64,000 nt of DNA from Clostridium bornimense (GTDB lineage: Bacteria > Bacillota > Clostridia > Clostridiales > Clostridiaceae), in the NCBI RefSeq assembly GCF_000577895.1, contig NZ_HG917868.1, positions 1,488,001 to 1,552,000 of the forward strand. Direction: 5' to 3'. The position numbers were made by a program, and so were the translations under genes. Below, piece after piece: positions 1 through 8,120 of the stretch. Numbering within the stretch: position 1 is the first letter of the stretch; each line of letters opens with the position of its first letter. Under the pieces are notes generated by a model that saw nothing but the letters and a program-made list of their open reading frames with translations, made no database searches and was not told the DNA's origin.

Positions 1-921
1 AAGTTTTCCTGCTGCATATATTATAGTATCTTCTAGATTTGCCTCATGTCCTACCACATTAATATTTCCATTAACCACTACCACTTTTACTCCATTATTA
101 AATTTTTTCGTGTATCCTACTACAGATTGACCTGTAATATCTAATAATTCTTCTACTTCTTCATTATCTTTAAAAGGAAACCCGTTTTCTTCTAAAGAAA
201 TTTGATATGACATTGCATATGTTTTTCTTACTCCAGAATTTGAAATCAAATCCCCATCGCTATATCCATTAACATTACTACCAACAATAGTATTTTTAGG
301 AATATATACATTAGTTTCACTATTCAAATCAATAGTTTTTGCTTGTACATACCATATATCTGTAGGAACTTCTGAAAGCTGACTAGGGATTGCACCTAAT
401 TCTGTTGCTTTAACTGAAAGTGTTCCATCTTCTAAAAGTAATGATAATGCTTTTTTCTCATCAATAATAGGAGAAATTCCAGGGCCTATATTCATATTAA
501 TTTTTACTGTTTCAACATCTTCTACTGAATTTCCTTTGCTATCTGTTACAATAGTCTTTATTTTATACTGACTACTTTCAGTATCTAAAGTTGCTTCTAC
601 TGAATAACTTAGACCATCATCCCCCACTAACCCTTTTACTTTATCTGTGAAATCATAAGATTGTCGTAATTCACTTAAATATATAACATCACCATTAACA
701 TCATTTATATTCTTTATCAATTGTGCTTTTGCAATATTATTTGCAGATTCCGCTGCTAGCTTCATATCATCATTTTTATTATACTGATCGTTTAATTGCA
801 TAGTTTTAGTTAAGGTATTCAACATAGATGCTGCCACAATAATTATTGCTGAAGATAATACTAATACCATCATCATAGCTGAACCTTTTTTCCTCTTAAA
901 ATTTAAATTAAGACATTTCAA
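1..921 (-). CDS. PilX-like pilus assembly protein (3' end off window)
   Basis: The reading frame is open from a TTG at 921 to the left edge (307 codons, incomplete). The TTG start is chosen because GAGGAAA lies 7 bases upstream and no ATG in frame has a better site; it overlaps the end of the upstream pilin gene. Residues about 9-35 are a basic stretch (KRKKG) followed by a single hydrophobic helix, as in PilX/minor-pilin N-termini but without the GFTLVE peptidase motif. The rest is soluble, rich in Asp, Ser and Val. It is the last visible gene of the pilus operon, so a minor pilin or pilus-tip/assembly role is inferred from context and N-terminal shape rather than from a diagnostic motif. 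Confidence 0.7.
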   Translation of the reverse strand, partial: MKCLNLNFKRKKGSAMMMVLVLSSAIIIVAASMLNTLTKTMQLNDQYNKNDDMKLAAESANNIAKAQLIKNINDVNGDVIYLSELRQSYDFTDKVKGLVGDDGLSYSVEATLDTESSQYKIKTIVTDSKGNSVEDVETVKINMNIGPGISPIIDEKKALSLLLEDGTLSVKATELGAIPSQLSEVPTDIWYVQAKTIDLNSETNVYIPKNTIVGSNVNGYSDGDLISNSGVRKTYAMSYQISLEENGFPFKDNEEVEELLDITGQSVVGYTKKFNNGVKVVVVNGNINVVGHEANLEDTIIYAAGKL

Positions 922-1507
922 CTTGAATTTCCTCATTCTTTCTTAAATTTACAAGTAGTGAATACTTTTCTCTATATGCTTGTCCTTCTTTAACACCATA
1001 AAAATTTATACTAAGCATTTGCTTCTCAGTTCTTTCTGCTGAAACACTTTCTAAACTATTTATCTTTGTGGTTCTAGAAATTTCTTTTATTACAAATCCC
1101 CCATCAGAACCTATAGTATCCTCAGAATATAATTTATTAACATCATCAACTAACTTAAATTCTGTAGCTTCTAGAGCAGTGTTTTCTCCTTTATAAAAAT
1201 AAATTACTTTATTTTTCTCTTCATCACTAGGTATGATTGCAAAAATGGGCTTAATATATCCATCGTCCCCTTCTATCTTTGCAATCTTCCCATCCTCATA
1301 AACAATTACCTTACACTCTTCTTTTTCTATCAAGTTATCGATATCCATAGAAATAGATCTTATATTATCTTCTATAATGCCATAATCTCTATTTTTATAA
1401 GCTGATTTGTAACTTTGTAAAAATAATGTAGATACCATAAGAGAGACCATTGTGAAAATTGACATTGCAGCTATTAATTCTACCAATGTAAATCCTCTCT
1501 TTTTCAT
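908..1507 (-). CDS. prepilin-like protein with class III signal (PilW-type minor pilin)
   Basis: The N-terminus MKKRGFTLVELIAAM is a classic type IV prepilin signal: basic leader, Gly at -1, Phe at +1, Glu at +5, then a hydrophobic helix. It would be cut and methylated by the peptidase encoded at 4169-4921. The ATG at 1507 is preferred because TAGGTG sits 8 bases upstream; an ATG at 1513 overlapping the previous stop is an alternative. The roughly 200-residue length and the long polar C-terminal domain fit a minor pilin (PilW/GspJ-like) rather than the major subunit. The stop overlaps the start region of the downstream PilX-like gene, so translation is probably coupled. Confidence 0.8.
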   Translation of the reverse strand: MKKRGFTLVELIAAMSIFTMVSLMVSTLFLQSYKSAYKNRDYGIIEDNIRSISMDIDNLIEKEECKVIVYEDGKIAKIEGDDGYIKPIFAIIPSDEEKNKVIYFYKGENTALEATEFKLVDDVNKLYSEDTIGSDGGFVIKEISRTTKINSLESVSAERTEKQMLSINFYGVKEGQAYREKYSLLVNLRKNEEIQVEMS

Positions 1508-1512
1508 TTTCA

Positions 1513-1977
1513 TCACCTACTTATATAAATTTTCTTATCCACTTCATTACCTTTTTCATTATCTTTTACAGTGGCTTCAACTTTATATATATTAGACTCC
1601 TTATTTGATACTTTTATAATTGCTGAATAAGTAGTTCCATCTGTCCCAGTATACGTTCCAAGTATCTTTTTTTCCAATTCATCCATATTATCAAAACTAA
1701 TAGTAACAACGCCATTATTTAAAAAATAATTAAACCGATCATTACTTATAGTTTCATTGTCAGTCCCATCTCCTCTTTTTACATCGAAAATATCCATCAC
1801 TGCTTTAACATAATTGATATTTTCCAATCTATTATTAGATTTATTTTCTATTTTAGCTGAAGAAGTAAGCAAATTTCCAATTGACAAAGATAAAATTAGA
1901 AAAATAGCCATGGCTGCCATAATTTCAACTAATGTAAAACCTTTTTTTTTATTTTTAGAAGACATATTACTATTCAT
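1513..1977 (-). CDS. prepilin-like protein (PilV/GspI-type minor pilin)
   Basis: Residues about 10-40 hold KKKGFTLVEIMAAMAIF, a prepilin peptidase site followed by the conserved hydrophobic helix. The start at 1977 (MNSN) is chosen because GAGGAG lies about 10 bases upstream; a longer reading from 1995 has no ribosome site. It overlaps the end of pilO by 8 bases. The C-terminal ~110 residues are polar with no recognised enzymatic motif. Position between pilO and another minor pilin suggests a priming/minor pilin complex component. Confidence 0.8.
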   Translation of the reverse strand: MNSNMSSKNKKKGFTLVEIMAAMAIFLILSLSIGNLLTSSAKIENKSNNRLENINYVKAVMDIFDVKRGDGTDNETISNDRFNYFLNNGVVTISFDNMDELEKKILGTYTGTDGTTYSAIIKVSNKESNIYKVEATVKDNEKGNEVDKKIYISR

Positions 1978-2632
1978 TACTTGATATCTCCTCATTGTTA
2001 TTTGTATTATAAAATTTAATTTGAATATTTAGAGTTACAATATCATTTGATTTTTGAGTACTTACAGAGGCTATATCTAATATTCTTTCATAATCTTCTA
2101 CATCCTCAATAAAATTACGAGTATCACCCTCTCCTCCAGTAAGGTTAAGTGTAAATATATTTTTATTAAGATTTAAATTACTAGTATTAGTTTCTACAGT
2201 ATCATTACTTTCATTTTCTGAAAAAGACTCTTCCTTAAAACTATTCTTTTCATCTTCTTTAGTTATACTTATCGATTTAATCTCTAATGAATTATTTATT
2301 GCTAATTTCTTTATATCTTCTAAAAGTTGTCTTATATTATCCTTATCAGGTAATTTTTTTAAGGCTTTTTCGTATTCAGCTTCTAATTGTGGCATTTTAC
2401 TGTTCATATCTTCATTTTTTTGCTCATATAATTTATAATTATTAGTTTCTCCTTTTAAATACGACAATTTCTCCTTATTATATGTAAAATTAGACATACT
2501 TGGCATCAAGATAAATTTAAAAGAGATTACTGTTACGATTATTATTGATGTTACACATAAAATGATTTTATCTTTATCACTTAAATTCTTAAAATAACTT
2601 GAAAGCCCTTGTTTTTTGTTATTCTTCTCCAT
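1970..2632 (-). CDS. pilO: type IV pilus inner-membrane alignment protein PilO
   Basis: 220 residues with a short cytoplasmic N-terminus, one transmembrane helix at about 24-44, a coiled-coil segment at about 50-95 and a periplasmic-type (here extracytoplasmic) ferredoxin-like region. This is the PilO architecture. It lies directly downstream of pilN and pilM, overlaps pilN by 14 bases and overlaps the next minor pilin gene. PilM, PilN and PilO together form the complex that ties the cytoplasmic ATPase to the pilus base. The region near residues 135-160 is acidic and Ser/Asn-rich, which is unusual but compatible with a linker. Assignment rests on topology plus gene order. Confidence 0.8.
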   Translation of the reverse strand: MEKNNKKQGLSSYFKNLSDKDKIILCVTSIIIVTVISFKFILMPSMSNFTYNKEKLSYLKGETNNYKLYEQKNEDMNSKMPQLEAEYEKALKKLPDKDNIRQLLEDIKKLAINNSLEIKSISITKEDEKNSFKEESFSENESNDTVETNTSNLNLNKNIFTLNLTGGEGDTRNFIEDVEDYERILDIASVSTQKSNDIVTLNIQIKFYNTNNNEEISSNE

Positions 2633-3164
2633 TTTTAGAACTCACCTCTATTTCCACAGAAGCTTTGAACCCATTGCTATCAGAACTAATAGAACTTATA
2701 TTTATTGACTCAAAGAAATCTGTATCTTCTACATTTTTCATAAACTTAGTAATATCATCATATTCCTTTGTAGAATAACTTAATTTTATACTTTTACCAT
2801 CATCAATATTATATGAATCTATTGACCCACCATTTGGTATACATCCACTAACTTCTTTTAAAATCTTACTTACATTTGTTTTTGTACTTTTAATACTATC
2901 AATTTGTGATATAAAACTATTCATCTTATTAGTTTCTGCTGTTAATTTTTTATTTTCTTGTATAACATCATCATATTTATTGGCACTTATCTCCAACACC
3001 TTAATTTTAGCTATAATAAAAAGATTAATCCCTAGTGCAGCTACTGATACCAAAGCTACTACTAATACAGTTGATACTAAAGCTTGTTTTAATTTTTTAT
3101 CTAATGCATTAACTTTTAAAGACTTATTTATTACTTCAGGATTTAAATTTAATTGCTTTATCAT
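2619..3164 (-). CDS. pilN: type IV pilus assembly protein PilN
   Basis: 181 residues. The N-terminus begins IKQLNLNPE, like the short conserved PilN motif (INLLP-type) that binds PilM. A single transmembrane helix follows at about 30-53, then a coiled coil and a small globular domain. It starts at an ATG 8 bases after GGAGGG and is placed between pilM (2 bases upstream) and pilO (overlapping). Role: membrane partner of PilM and PilO in the pilus alignment complex. Confidence 0.85.
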   Translation of the reverse strand: MIKQLNLNPEVINKSLKVNALDKKLKQALVSTVLVVALVSVAALGINLFIIAKIKVLEISANKYDDVIQENKKLTAETNKMNSFISQIDSIKSTKTNVSKILKEVSGCIPNGGSIDSYNIDDGKSIKLSYSTKEYDDITKFMKNVEDTDFFESINISSISSDSNGFKASVEIEVSSKNGEE

Positions 3165-3166
3165 AT

Positions 3167-4156
3167 TTAATCCCTCCTTAAGAACATTCCATAAGCACCT
3201 ATATACCTATGAAAGCTTTCTTTTATCTTTATTTTTACTCCTAGATCTTCCGTTTTTCTAACAAGAACACATTCGGTACCAAAATAACTCTCCATATATT
3301 TCATTAAATTATCTATTAATACAAACTCTGAAATAATTATTATTCTACTTAATTTCTTATCTCTTTTCCCACTATTATAGAATTGAATTGTCTTTGCTAT
3401 TATATTTAAAGCATTATCTAAATTAGTTTTAACTTTAGGATATTTATAAAATATATCCTCTAATTTTTCACCTAAAATATATCCTTCTTTCGCTCCAAAC
3501 TCTACATCTTTTGTAAGATTATCTGTACCAAATATCAGTGTTCTTTCCAGTTTTAACATTCCTTCTTCCATAATAAAAAAATTAGAACTTCTTGCACCAA
3601 AATTAAACACTCCTACATCTTCTACCGCTTTAGATATTGGACCGTTTTTAATTACTCTTGCCATGCTATTTGATAAGATATCTATTGTTTTCACATTCAT
3701 ATTAAGAATAGAAACTAACTCCATAAACTTATCCATTTTTTCTTTTGGAGCTGCTACTAACAATAATCTATATACTTGATTCTTTTTATCTTGCTGACAT
3801 TTTTCAAGTATTTCGTAATCTGTGTAGTACCTGTCCATTTCAGGAATAAACTGACTTAATTCATATTCTATAGCTTCCTTTAAAAGTTTATCTTTCATAA
3901 CTGGGACTTCGATATATCTAGTTATTATATCTGAACCTTGAATGATAAATGATATATCACTTTCTCTTATTCTGTTTCTATTTAGCCATTTTCCTAATGC
4001 TGAAATGACTTCTCTTTGACAAAATAAATTTTCCTTATTACGTATTTGATCTTCATGAACTGTAATTGTCCCATAATCACTTATGTTGTTTTTACTTCCA
4101 ACAATTACATGAGCATAAGTATTTCCTAATTCTACAGATACCTGTTTCTTCGCCAC
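3167..4156 (-). CDS. pilM: type IV pilus assembly ATPase-fold protein PilM
   Basis: 329 residues with an actin/FtsA-like fold: N-terminal strand pair VSVELGNTYAHVIVG in the phosphate-1 position and a second motif near residue 180 (VGVFNFGARSS). It is cytoplasmic with no signal peptide. The GTG start at 4156 has AGGGGG 8 bases upstream. It precedes pilN and pilO, the usual order. PilM binds the N-terminal peptide of PilN on the cytoplasmic face. The usual DxGxxxxK pattern of phosphate loop 1 is altered to ELGNTYA, so nucleotide binding may differ from the family norm. Confidence 0.85.
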   Translation of the reverse strand: MAKKQVSVELGNTYAHVIVGSKNNISDYGTITVHEDQIRNKENLFCQREVISALGKWLNRNRIRESDISFIIQGSDIITRYIEVPVMKDKLLKEAIEYELSQFIPEMDRYYTDYEILEKCQQDKKNQVYRLLLVAAPKEKMDKFMELVSILNMNVKTIDILSNSMARVIKNGPISKAVEDVGVFNFGARSSNFFIMEEGMLKLERTLIFGTDNLTKDVEFGAKEGYILGEKLEDIFYKYPKVKTNLDNALNIIAKTIQFYNSGKRDKKLSRIIIISEFVLIDNLMKYMESYFGTECVLVRKTEDLGVKIKIKESFHRYIGAYGMFLRRD

Positions 4157-4168
4157 AATAATTTCCCC

Positions 4169-4921
4169 CTAAAACATACTAATAGATAAATACCAATTAA
4201 AAATATCTTCACCAAATAATATGGCAATTAAAGTTCCTAGTGCTATATAAGGAACAAAAGCTATATGCTTTTTTCTATATCCTTTCAAATAAATAACTGC
4301 AGATACAATTCCTCCAAAAATTATAGATAAAAATAAACTCACTGCAACTATCTTAGGTGATACATATAGAGAAATAAGTATAAATATCTCTAAGTCTCCT
4401 ATCCCCATACCATCAAATTTTCTAGTCATCAAAATAATTAATCCTAAGATAACTAATGGGATAATAATACTTAATAAAACACTAAAAATATTTTTATTTA
4501 TAAAAATCTCTACTATAGAAAATATTATTCCTCCTACTATACCTACTAAAGACACAGAAAAAAACACATATTGAGTCTTTAAATCTATAACTGCAGATAT
4601 TATTAATATAGATATAAGAAATGTGTATTTAATAAACTCTATCCCAAAACCAAATCTTAGATATATAATAGTAAAAATGATTCCTGTTAAAAATTCAATT
4701 AAAGGATATTGTATAGATACCTTCTCCTTACAATAACGACATTTTCCTTTTAAAAATATCCAACTCATAATAGGAATTAAATCTAAAGGCTTCAATTTAG
4801 TATTGCATTTCCCACAATGTGATGGAGGATAAGCTATACTTTCATCTTCTGGTATTCTATATATACATACATTAAAAAAACTTCCTAAAATCGTTCCTAT
4901 AACAAATACAAAAAAAGCCAT
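4169..4921 (-). CDS. pilD: prepilin peptidase / N-methyltransferase (A24 family)
   Basis: About 250 residues with seven or eight hydrophobic helices. The N-terminal cytosolic loop has two CxxC pairs (CGKC and CRYC) as in the zinc-binding methyltransferase domain. The aspartyl protease motifs are visible: an Asp in the SAVIDLKTQ segment and the GMGIGDLEI motif (GxGD type). The ATG at 4921 follows AAGGAGG by 4 bases; a longer reading from 4951 has no support. It would cleave all the GFTL(V/I)E pilins in this operon. A hairpin separates it from the pilin gene upstream. Confidence 0.93.
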   Translation of the reverse strand: MAFFVFVIGTILGSFFNVCIYRIPEDESIAYPPSHCGKCNTKLKPLDLIPIMSWIFLKGKCRYCKEKVSIQYPLIEFLTGIIFTIIYLRFGFGIEFIKYTFLISILIISAVIDLKTQYVFFSVSLVGIVGGIIFSIVEIFINKNIFSVLLSIIIPLVILGLIILMTRKFDGMGIGDLEIFILISLYVSPKIVAVSLFLSIIFGGIVSAVIYLKGYRKKHIAFVPYIALGTLIAILFGEDIFNWYLSISMF

Positions 4922-4942
4922 ATTTCCTCCTTTTTGAAATAA

Positions 4943-4961
4943 GGCTGTCATAGTGACAGCC
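4943..4961 (-). terminator. hairpin between pilin gene and pilD, possible attenuator
   Basis: GGCTGTCA, a 3-base loop and TGACAGCC form a perfect 8-bp stem (9 bp with the flanking A-T). On the minus strand it is followed by TTATTT, a weak U-tract. It lies between the major pilin gene and pilD, where partial termination would give more pilin than assembly-protein mRNA. On the plus strand a T5 run follows, but no plus-strand gene ends here. Confidence 0.55.
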
Positions 4962-4992
4962 TGTTTTTATATTTAATTTGATATAATATTAA

Positions 4993-5397
4993 TTATTCGC
5001 TTGCTGGTTCTGTATAAGTAGAAAAATTAGTTCCATCTAAAGTTATATTCTTTATAGCATCAGAATCTTTATTTATTTTTCTAGCTTGTCCAATGGTCAT
5101 AGATCCAATTCTATCAACATCTTCACTAACTATTATATCTTCATCATCAATTGTAGTAACTGCATCAGTAACTGTTGTGCCATCATCGATTGTTGTTGAT
5201 GCTGTAGCATTATAAGTTTCTACAGCTCCTAATGCTATTCTCACTTGTGATATTATTGCAACCTTTTTACTTCTATTAATGTATCCTGACACTGTTGGTA
5301 CTAATACAACTGCCAGTATTGCTATAATTGCCACTACTGCCATAAGTTCTACTAATGTAAATCCTTTTTTCTTTCTTTTTTTTGTTAAGTTGTTCAT
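4993..5397 (-). CDS. pilA: type IV pilin, probable major subunit
   Basis: 134 residues starting MNNLTKKRKKKGFTLVELMA, a complete prepilin signal with Gly(-1), Phe(+1), Glu(+5), followed by a ~24-residue hydrophobic helix. The ATG at 5397 is set by AGGGGG 6 bases upstream; the ORF extends to 5442 without a ribosome site. The globular domain is short, cysteine-free, acidic and rich in Thr/Asp. It is the most canonical intact pilin of the four in the tandem array and sits immediately before a putative attenuator, so it is the best candidate for the major pilin. Confidence 0.88.
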   Translation of the reverse strand: MNNLTKKRKKKGFTLVELMAVVAIIAILAVVLVPTVSGYINRSKKVAIISQVRIALGAVETYNATASTTIDDGTTVTDAVTTIDDEDIIVSEDVDRIGSMTIGQARKINKDSDAIKNITLDGTNFSTYTEPASE

Positions 5398-5456
5398 TTT
5401 ACTTCCCCCTAATAATTTATATTTATATCTATATAAAAGCACTAAGCTTATATATC

Positions 5457-5898
5457 TTATTTTATATAGTCACTATAATCTTTAATATCATTTTCATATT
5501 TAGGTTTTTCACCTTTATACGTAGAAAACACTCCAGCTTCATCTATTTCTATATTCTTTAGTGCATCACTATCCTTAACTATCGCCATTGCTTGCTTAAC
5601 TGACATATTCCCTAACTTATTTATATCTTCTATAGGAACTTATTCTTCATCTTGTACACTTACTATGAGATCCTTTACTATACAACAATCTGCATCTTCT
5701 TGTATGTAATAAGCACCAGTTCCTAAAGCATTACTATTTCTTACAGCATTAACTGCTACTCTTGCTTGTGAAATAATAGCTAGTTTTTTTGCCCTATTAA
5801 TATATCCTGTTACTGTAGGAACTAATACTACTGCTAATATCGCAATAATTGCTACTACAGCCATTAACTTCCACTAAAGTAAATCCTTTCTTTTTCAT
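5457..5898 (-). pseudogene. broken type IV pilin gene (frameshift plus in-frame stop)
   Basis: GGAGG precedes ATG at 5898, which encodes MKKKGFTLVEV and then shifts frame: one extra base near 5865 puts the hydrophobic helix (MAVVAIIAILAVV) in another frame that opens at 5864. That frame meets a TAA at 5640-5642, but the same frame continues to a stop at 5457-5459 with sequence clearly paralogous to pilA (for example VKDSDALKNIEID against NKDSDAIKNITLD). Two independent lesions make decay more likely than a sequencing slip. It could still serve as a recombination donor for pilin variation; that is inference. Confidence 0.85.
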
Positions 5899-5947
5899 TT
5901 CATCCTCCAATATAATTTCTAATACTTAAAATTTTAATGCTACATTT

Positions 5948-6370
5948 TTAATATTTATATTGAAAATCTTCCATTCCTGCAGCATATTGATCGTAATATT
6001 CCGTTTTCCCATTTTCATCTAATTTTAAATGCTTCAATGCATTCTCGTCTGATACAATCTTTCCAACGCCACAAAGACTAAAATCGTAAATTTCAGTAAT
6101 ATCTTTTTCATTTAGCAATTCTTTATCATTAATCTTAACTCTTGCTTCCTCTACTTTAGTATTATCATAAGGAATATAATCATCACCAAAAGCTGTCATA
6201 TTATATGTATTAATTGCTTTTATTGCATGATGACATTGAGCTACAACTCTCAATTTTTTACTATTATTAATGTATCCTTTTACAGATGGAAGTAATACTA
6301 CTGCTAGTGTTACAATAATAGCTAGAGAACACATTATTTCAATTAATGTAAATCCATGCTTTTTATTCAC
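5948..6370 (-). CDS. type IV pilin-like protein
   Basis: 140 residues from a GTG at 6370 with AGAGGTG about 8 bases upstream. The N-terminus MNKKHGFTLIEIM is a prepilin signal followed by the hydrophobic helix. The soluble domain has two cysteines (QCHHAI and SLCGVG) that could form a disulfide, and the C-terminal module DENALKHLKL is shared with the neighbouring pilins. It lies in the tandem pilin array between pilC and pilD. It is probably a second structural or minor pilin; which one forms fibres cannot be told from sequence. Confidence 0.85.
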   Translation of the reverse strand: MNKKHGFTLIEIMCSLAIIVTLAVVLLPSVKGYINNSKKLRVVAQCHHAIKAINTYNMTAFGDDYIPYDNTKVEEARVKINDKELLNEKDITEIYDFSLCGVGKIVSDENALKHLKLDENGKTEYYDQYAAGMEDFQYKY

Positions 6371-6432
6371 TTATATCACACCTCTATAATGTAATTAATA
6401 TATTTTTTATAGAACTAAAATATTTAATTCGT

Positions 6433-6891
6433 TTATTTATAGTCATACCCATATTTGTGCATCGGCGTTTTTAATACCGACATATCACGGTCACGATTGT
6501 ACCAACAAAAATTGCCATCTTTATATATCTCAACAAACTTTAATGCTTCATCATCTTTAACAATTAATTTTGCAGCACAAAGTCCTAATTTTTTTATCTT
6601 TGAAATATCATCTTCACTTAATAGTGTATCATCATTTATTATTTCCTTTGCTTCTAATATAGTTGTTTCTGACTCAATGTCCGCATAACGTATATAATCA
6701 CTACCTGAGCTAAACATATTATGGGTATCGATAGCCTTCATCGCATTATGAGTTTGTGCAATAACTACTAACTTTCTTGTTTTAATAATATAAGCCCTTA
6801 TATCAGGAACTACTACAAGAGCTAATAATGCTATAATTGAAATTGCACACATAACTTCTACTAAAGTAAATCCACTCTTTTTCTTTTGCAT
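6433..6891 (-). CDS. type IV pilin-like protein
   Basis: 152 residues from ATG at 6891 with AGGAGG 6 bases upstream. MQKKKSGFTLVEVM gives a complete prepilin peptidase site. The central domain parallels the 5948-6370 product (NAMKAIDTHNM against HAIKAINTYNM; DDEALKFVEI against DENALKHLKL), so the two are tandem duplicates that have diverged. It has cysteines in the helix, at GLCAAK and near the C-terminus. It is the first pilin gene after pilC in the operon. Confidence 0.85.
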   Translation of the reverse strand: MQKKKSGFTLVEVMCAISIIALLALVVVPDIRAYIIKTRKLVVIAQTHNAMKAIDTHNMFSSGSDYIRYADIESETTILEAKEIINDDTLLSEDDISKIKKLGLCAAKLIVKDDEALKFVEIYKDGNFCWYNRDRDMSVLKTPMHKYGYDYK

Positions 6892-6905
6892 ATTAATCCT
6901 CCTAG

Positions 6906-8108
6906 CTAAACTGATCCCATTGATTGGAACATCGGTAAGACTAATGCTACTATAACTATACCAACAACAAGTGCTAGTCCTATTATTACTACTGGTTCAA
7001 TAAGTGAAGTAAATTTCTTAATAGCAAAATCAGATTCACTATCGTAAAACTCAGAAATTTGATCTAGTATACTGTCTATATTTCCACTTTCTTCACCTAT
7101 TTTCATCATTTGAGTTAGTAATGTTGGAAATACTTCTTTTGCTTCCAAAGCTTCTCCAATACTTGAACCAACATTGACTAGCTCTTTACATTCTTGCAAT
7201 AATTTTTTTGTATACTCATTTCCTATAGATTCAGAAACTATATCTATTGATTCAATTATTCCCATACCACCTTTAATTAGAATTGCAAAAGTTCTTGCAA
7301 ATCTTGCCGTAGTAACTTGTTGGGTTATTGCACCAAGCTTTTTAGAATTCATTAAGAATTTATCTCTTTCATATATATAGTTTTCATTTTTATCTAAAAT
7401 ATATTTTTTAAATCCAATTATACCCATGACAAGAATCATTAAAATAATAAAATTATTTCTACAAAAATCACTTATTCCAATCACAATTCTTGTTATTAAT
7501 GGTACTTCCCCTCCTGATGAAGTTATAGTTTCAACAAATGTAGGAACTACAAAAGTTATCAGACCAACTGTTATTAGTGACCCAAATGCCACTAGTACTT
7601 TTGGGTAGCTTAATGCTGACTTTATTTTTAGTTTTTGCTGATGTTGCTTATCATAATAAATTGACATATCTTTAATAATTTCATCAAGATACCCCGTTGA
7701 TTCTCCTACTGCAAGCATAGCTGCAAACATGTTCGGTATTTCTTCCTTTTCTTTCAAAACATCAGACATATTTCTTCCTTTTTGTATCTCTTCTATCAAT
7801 TCTTCTATTACAGATTTTAATTTTTTATTTTCAATATTTCCATTTATTATTTCTAGAGATCTAATCATAGGAATACCCGCTGACAAGGTAAAATAAAGTT
7901 CTTTACAAAACATCGATAAATCTTTAAAAGGTATTTCTTTAAACTTATCAAAACTTAAATTATTAGCTGCTACTTCTTCTTCTACTTTTATAAGAAAAAA
8001 GTTTTTTTCTCTTAAATTTTTCTGTAATTCTTCCCTGGTATCTACTTCTAACTTACCTTTTATTACTATTCCATCTATGTTTTTAGCTTCATAATTAAAT
8101 ACTGCCAT
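6906..8108 (-). CDS. pilC: type IV pilus inner-membrane platform protein PilC (GspF family)
   Basis: 400 residues, the usual length. It shows the duplicated GspF/PilC domain with cytoplasmic helical bundles and transmembrane helices at about 170-190, 215-235 and 375-395. GspF signature features are seen in LKEKEEIPNMFAAMLAVGEST and its second-repeat counterpart EVFPTLLTQMMKIGEES. AGAGGGG precedes the ATG at 8108. It is 12 bases downstream of pilB. PilC is the rotor/platform on which PilB acts to add pilin subunits. Confidence 0.93.
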   Translation of the reverse strand: MAVFNYEAKNIDGIVIKGKLEVDTREELQKNLREKNFFLIKVEEEVAANNLSFDKFKEIPFKDLSMFCKELYFTLSAGIPMIRSLEIINGNIENKKLKSVIEELIEEIQKGRNMSDVLKEKEEIPNMFAAMLAVGESTGYLDEIIKDMSIYYDKQHQQKLKIKSALSYPKVLVAFGSLITVGLITFVVPTFVETITSSGGEVPLITRIVIGISDFCRNNFIILMILVMGIIGFKKYILDKNENYIYERDKFLMNSKKLGAITQQVTTARFARTFAILIKGGMGIIESIDIVSESIGNEYTKKLLQECKELVNVGSSIGEALEAKEVFPTLLTQMMKIGEESGNIDSILDQISEFYDSESDFAIKKFTSLIEPVVIIGLALVVGIVIVALVLPMFQSMGSV

Positions 8109-8120
8109 CTATATACCCCT

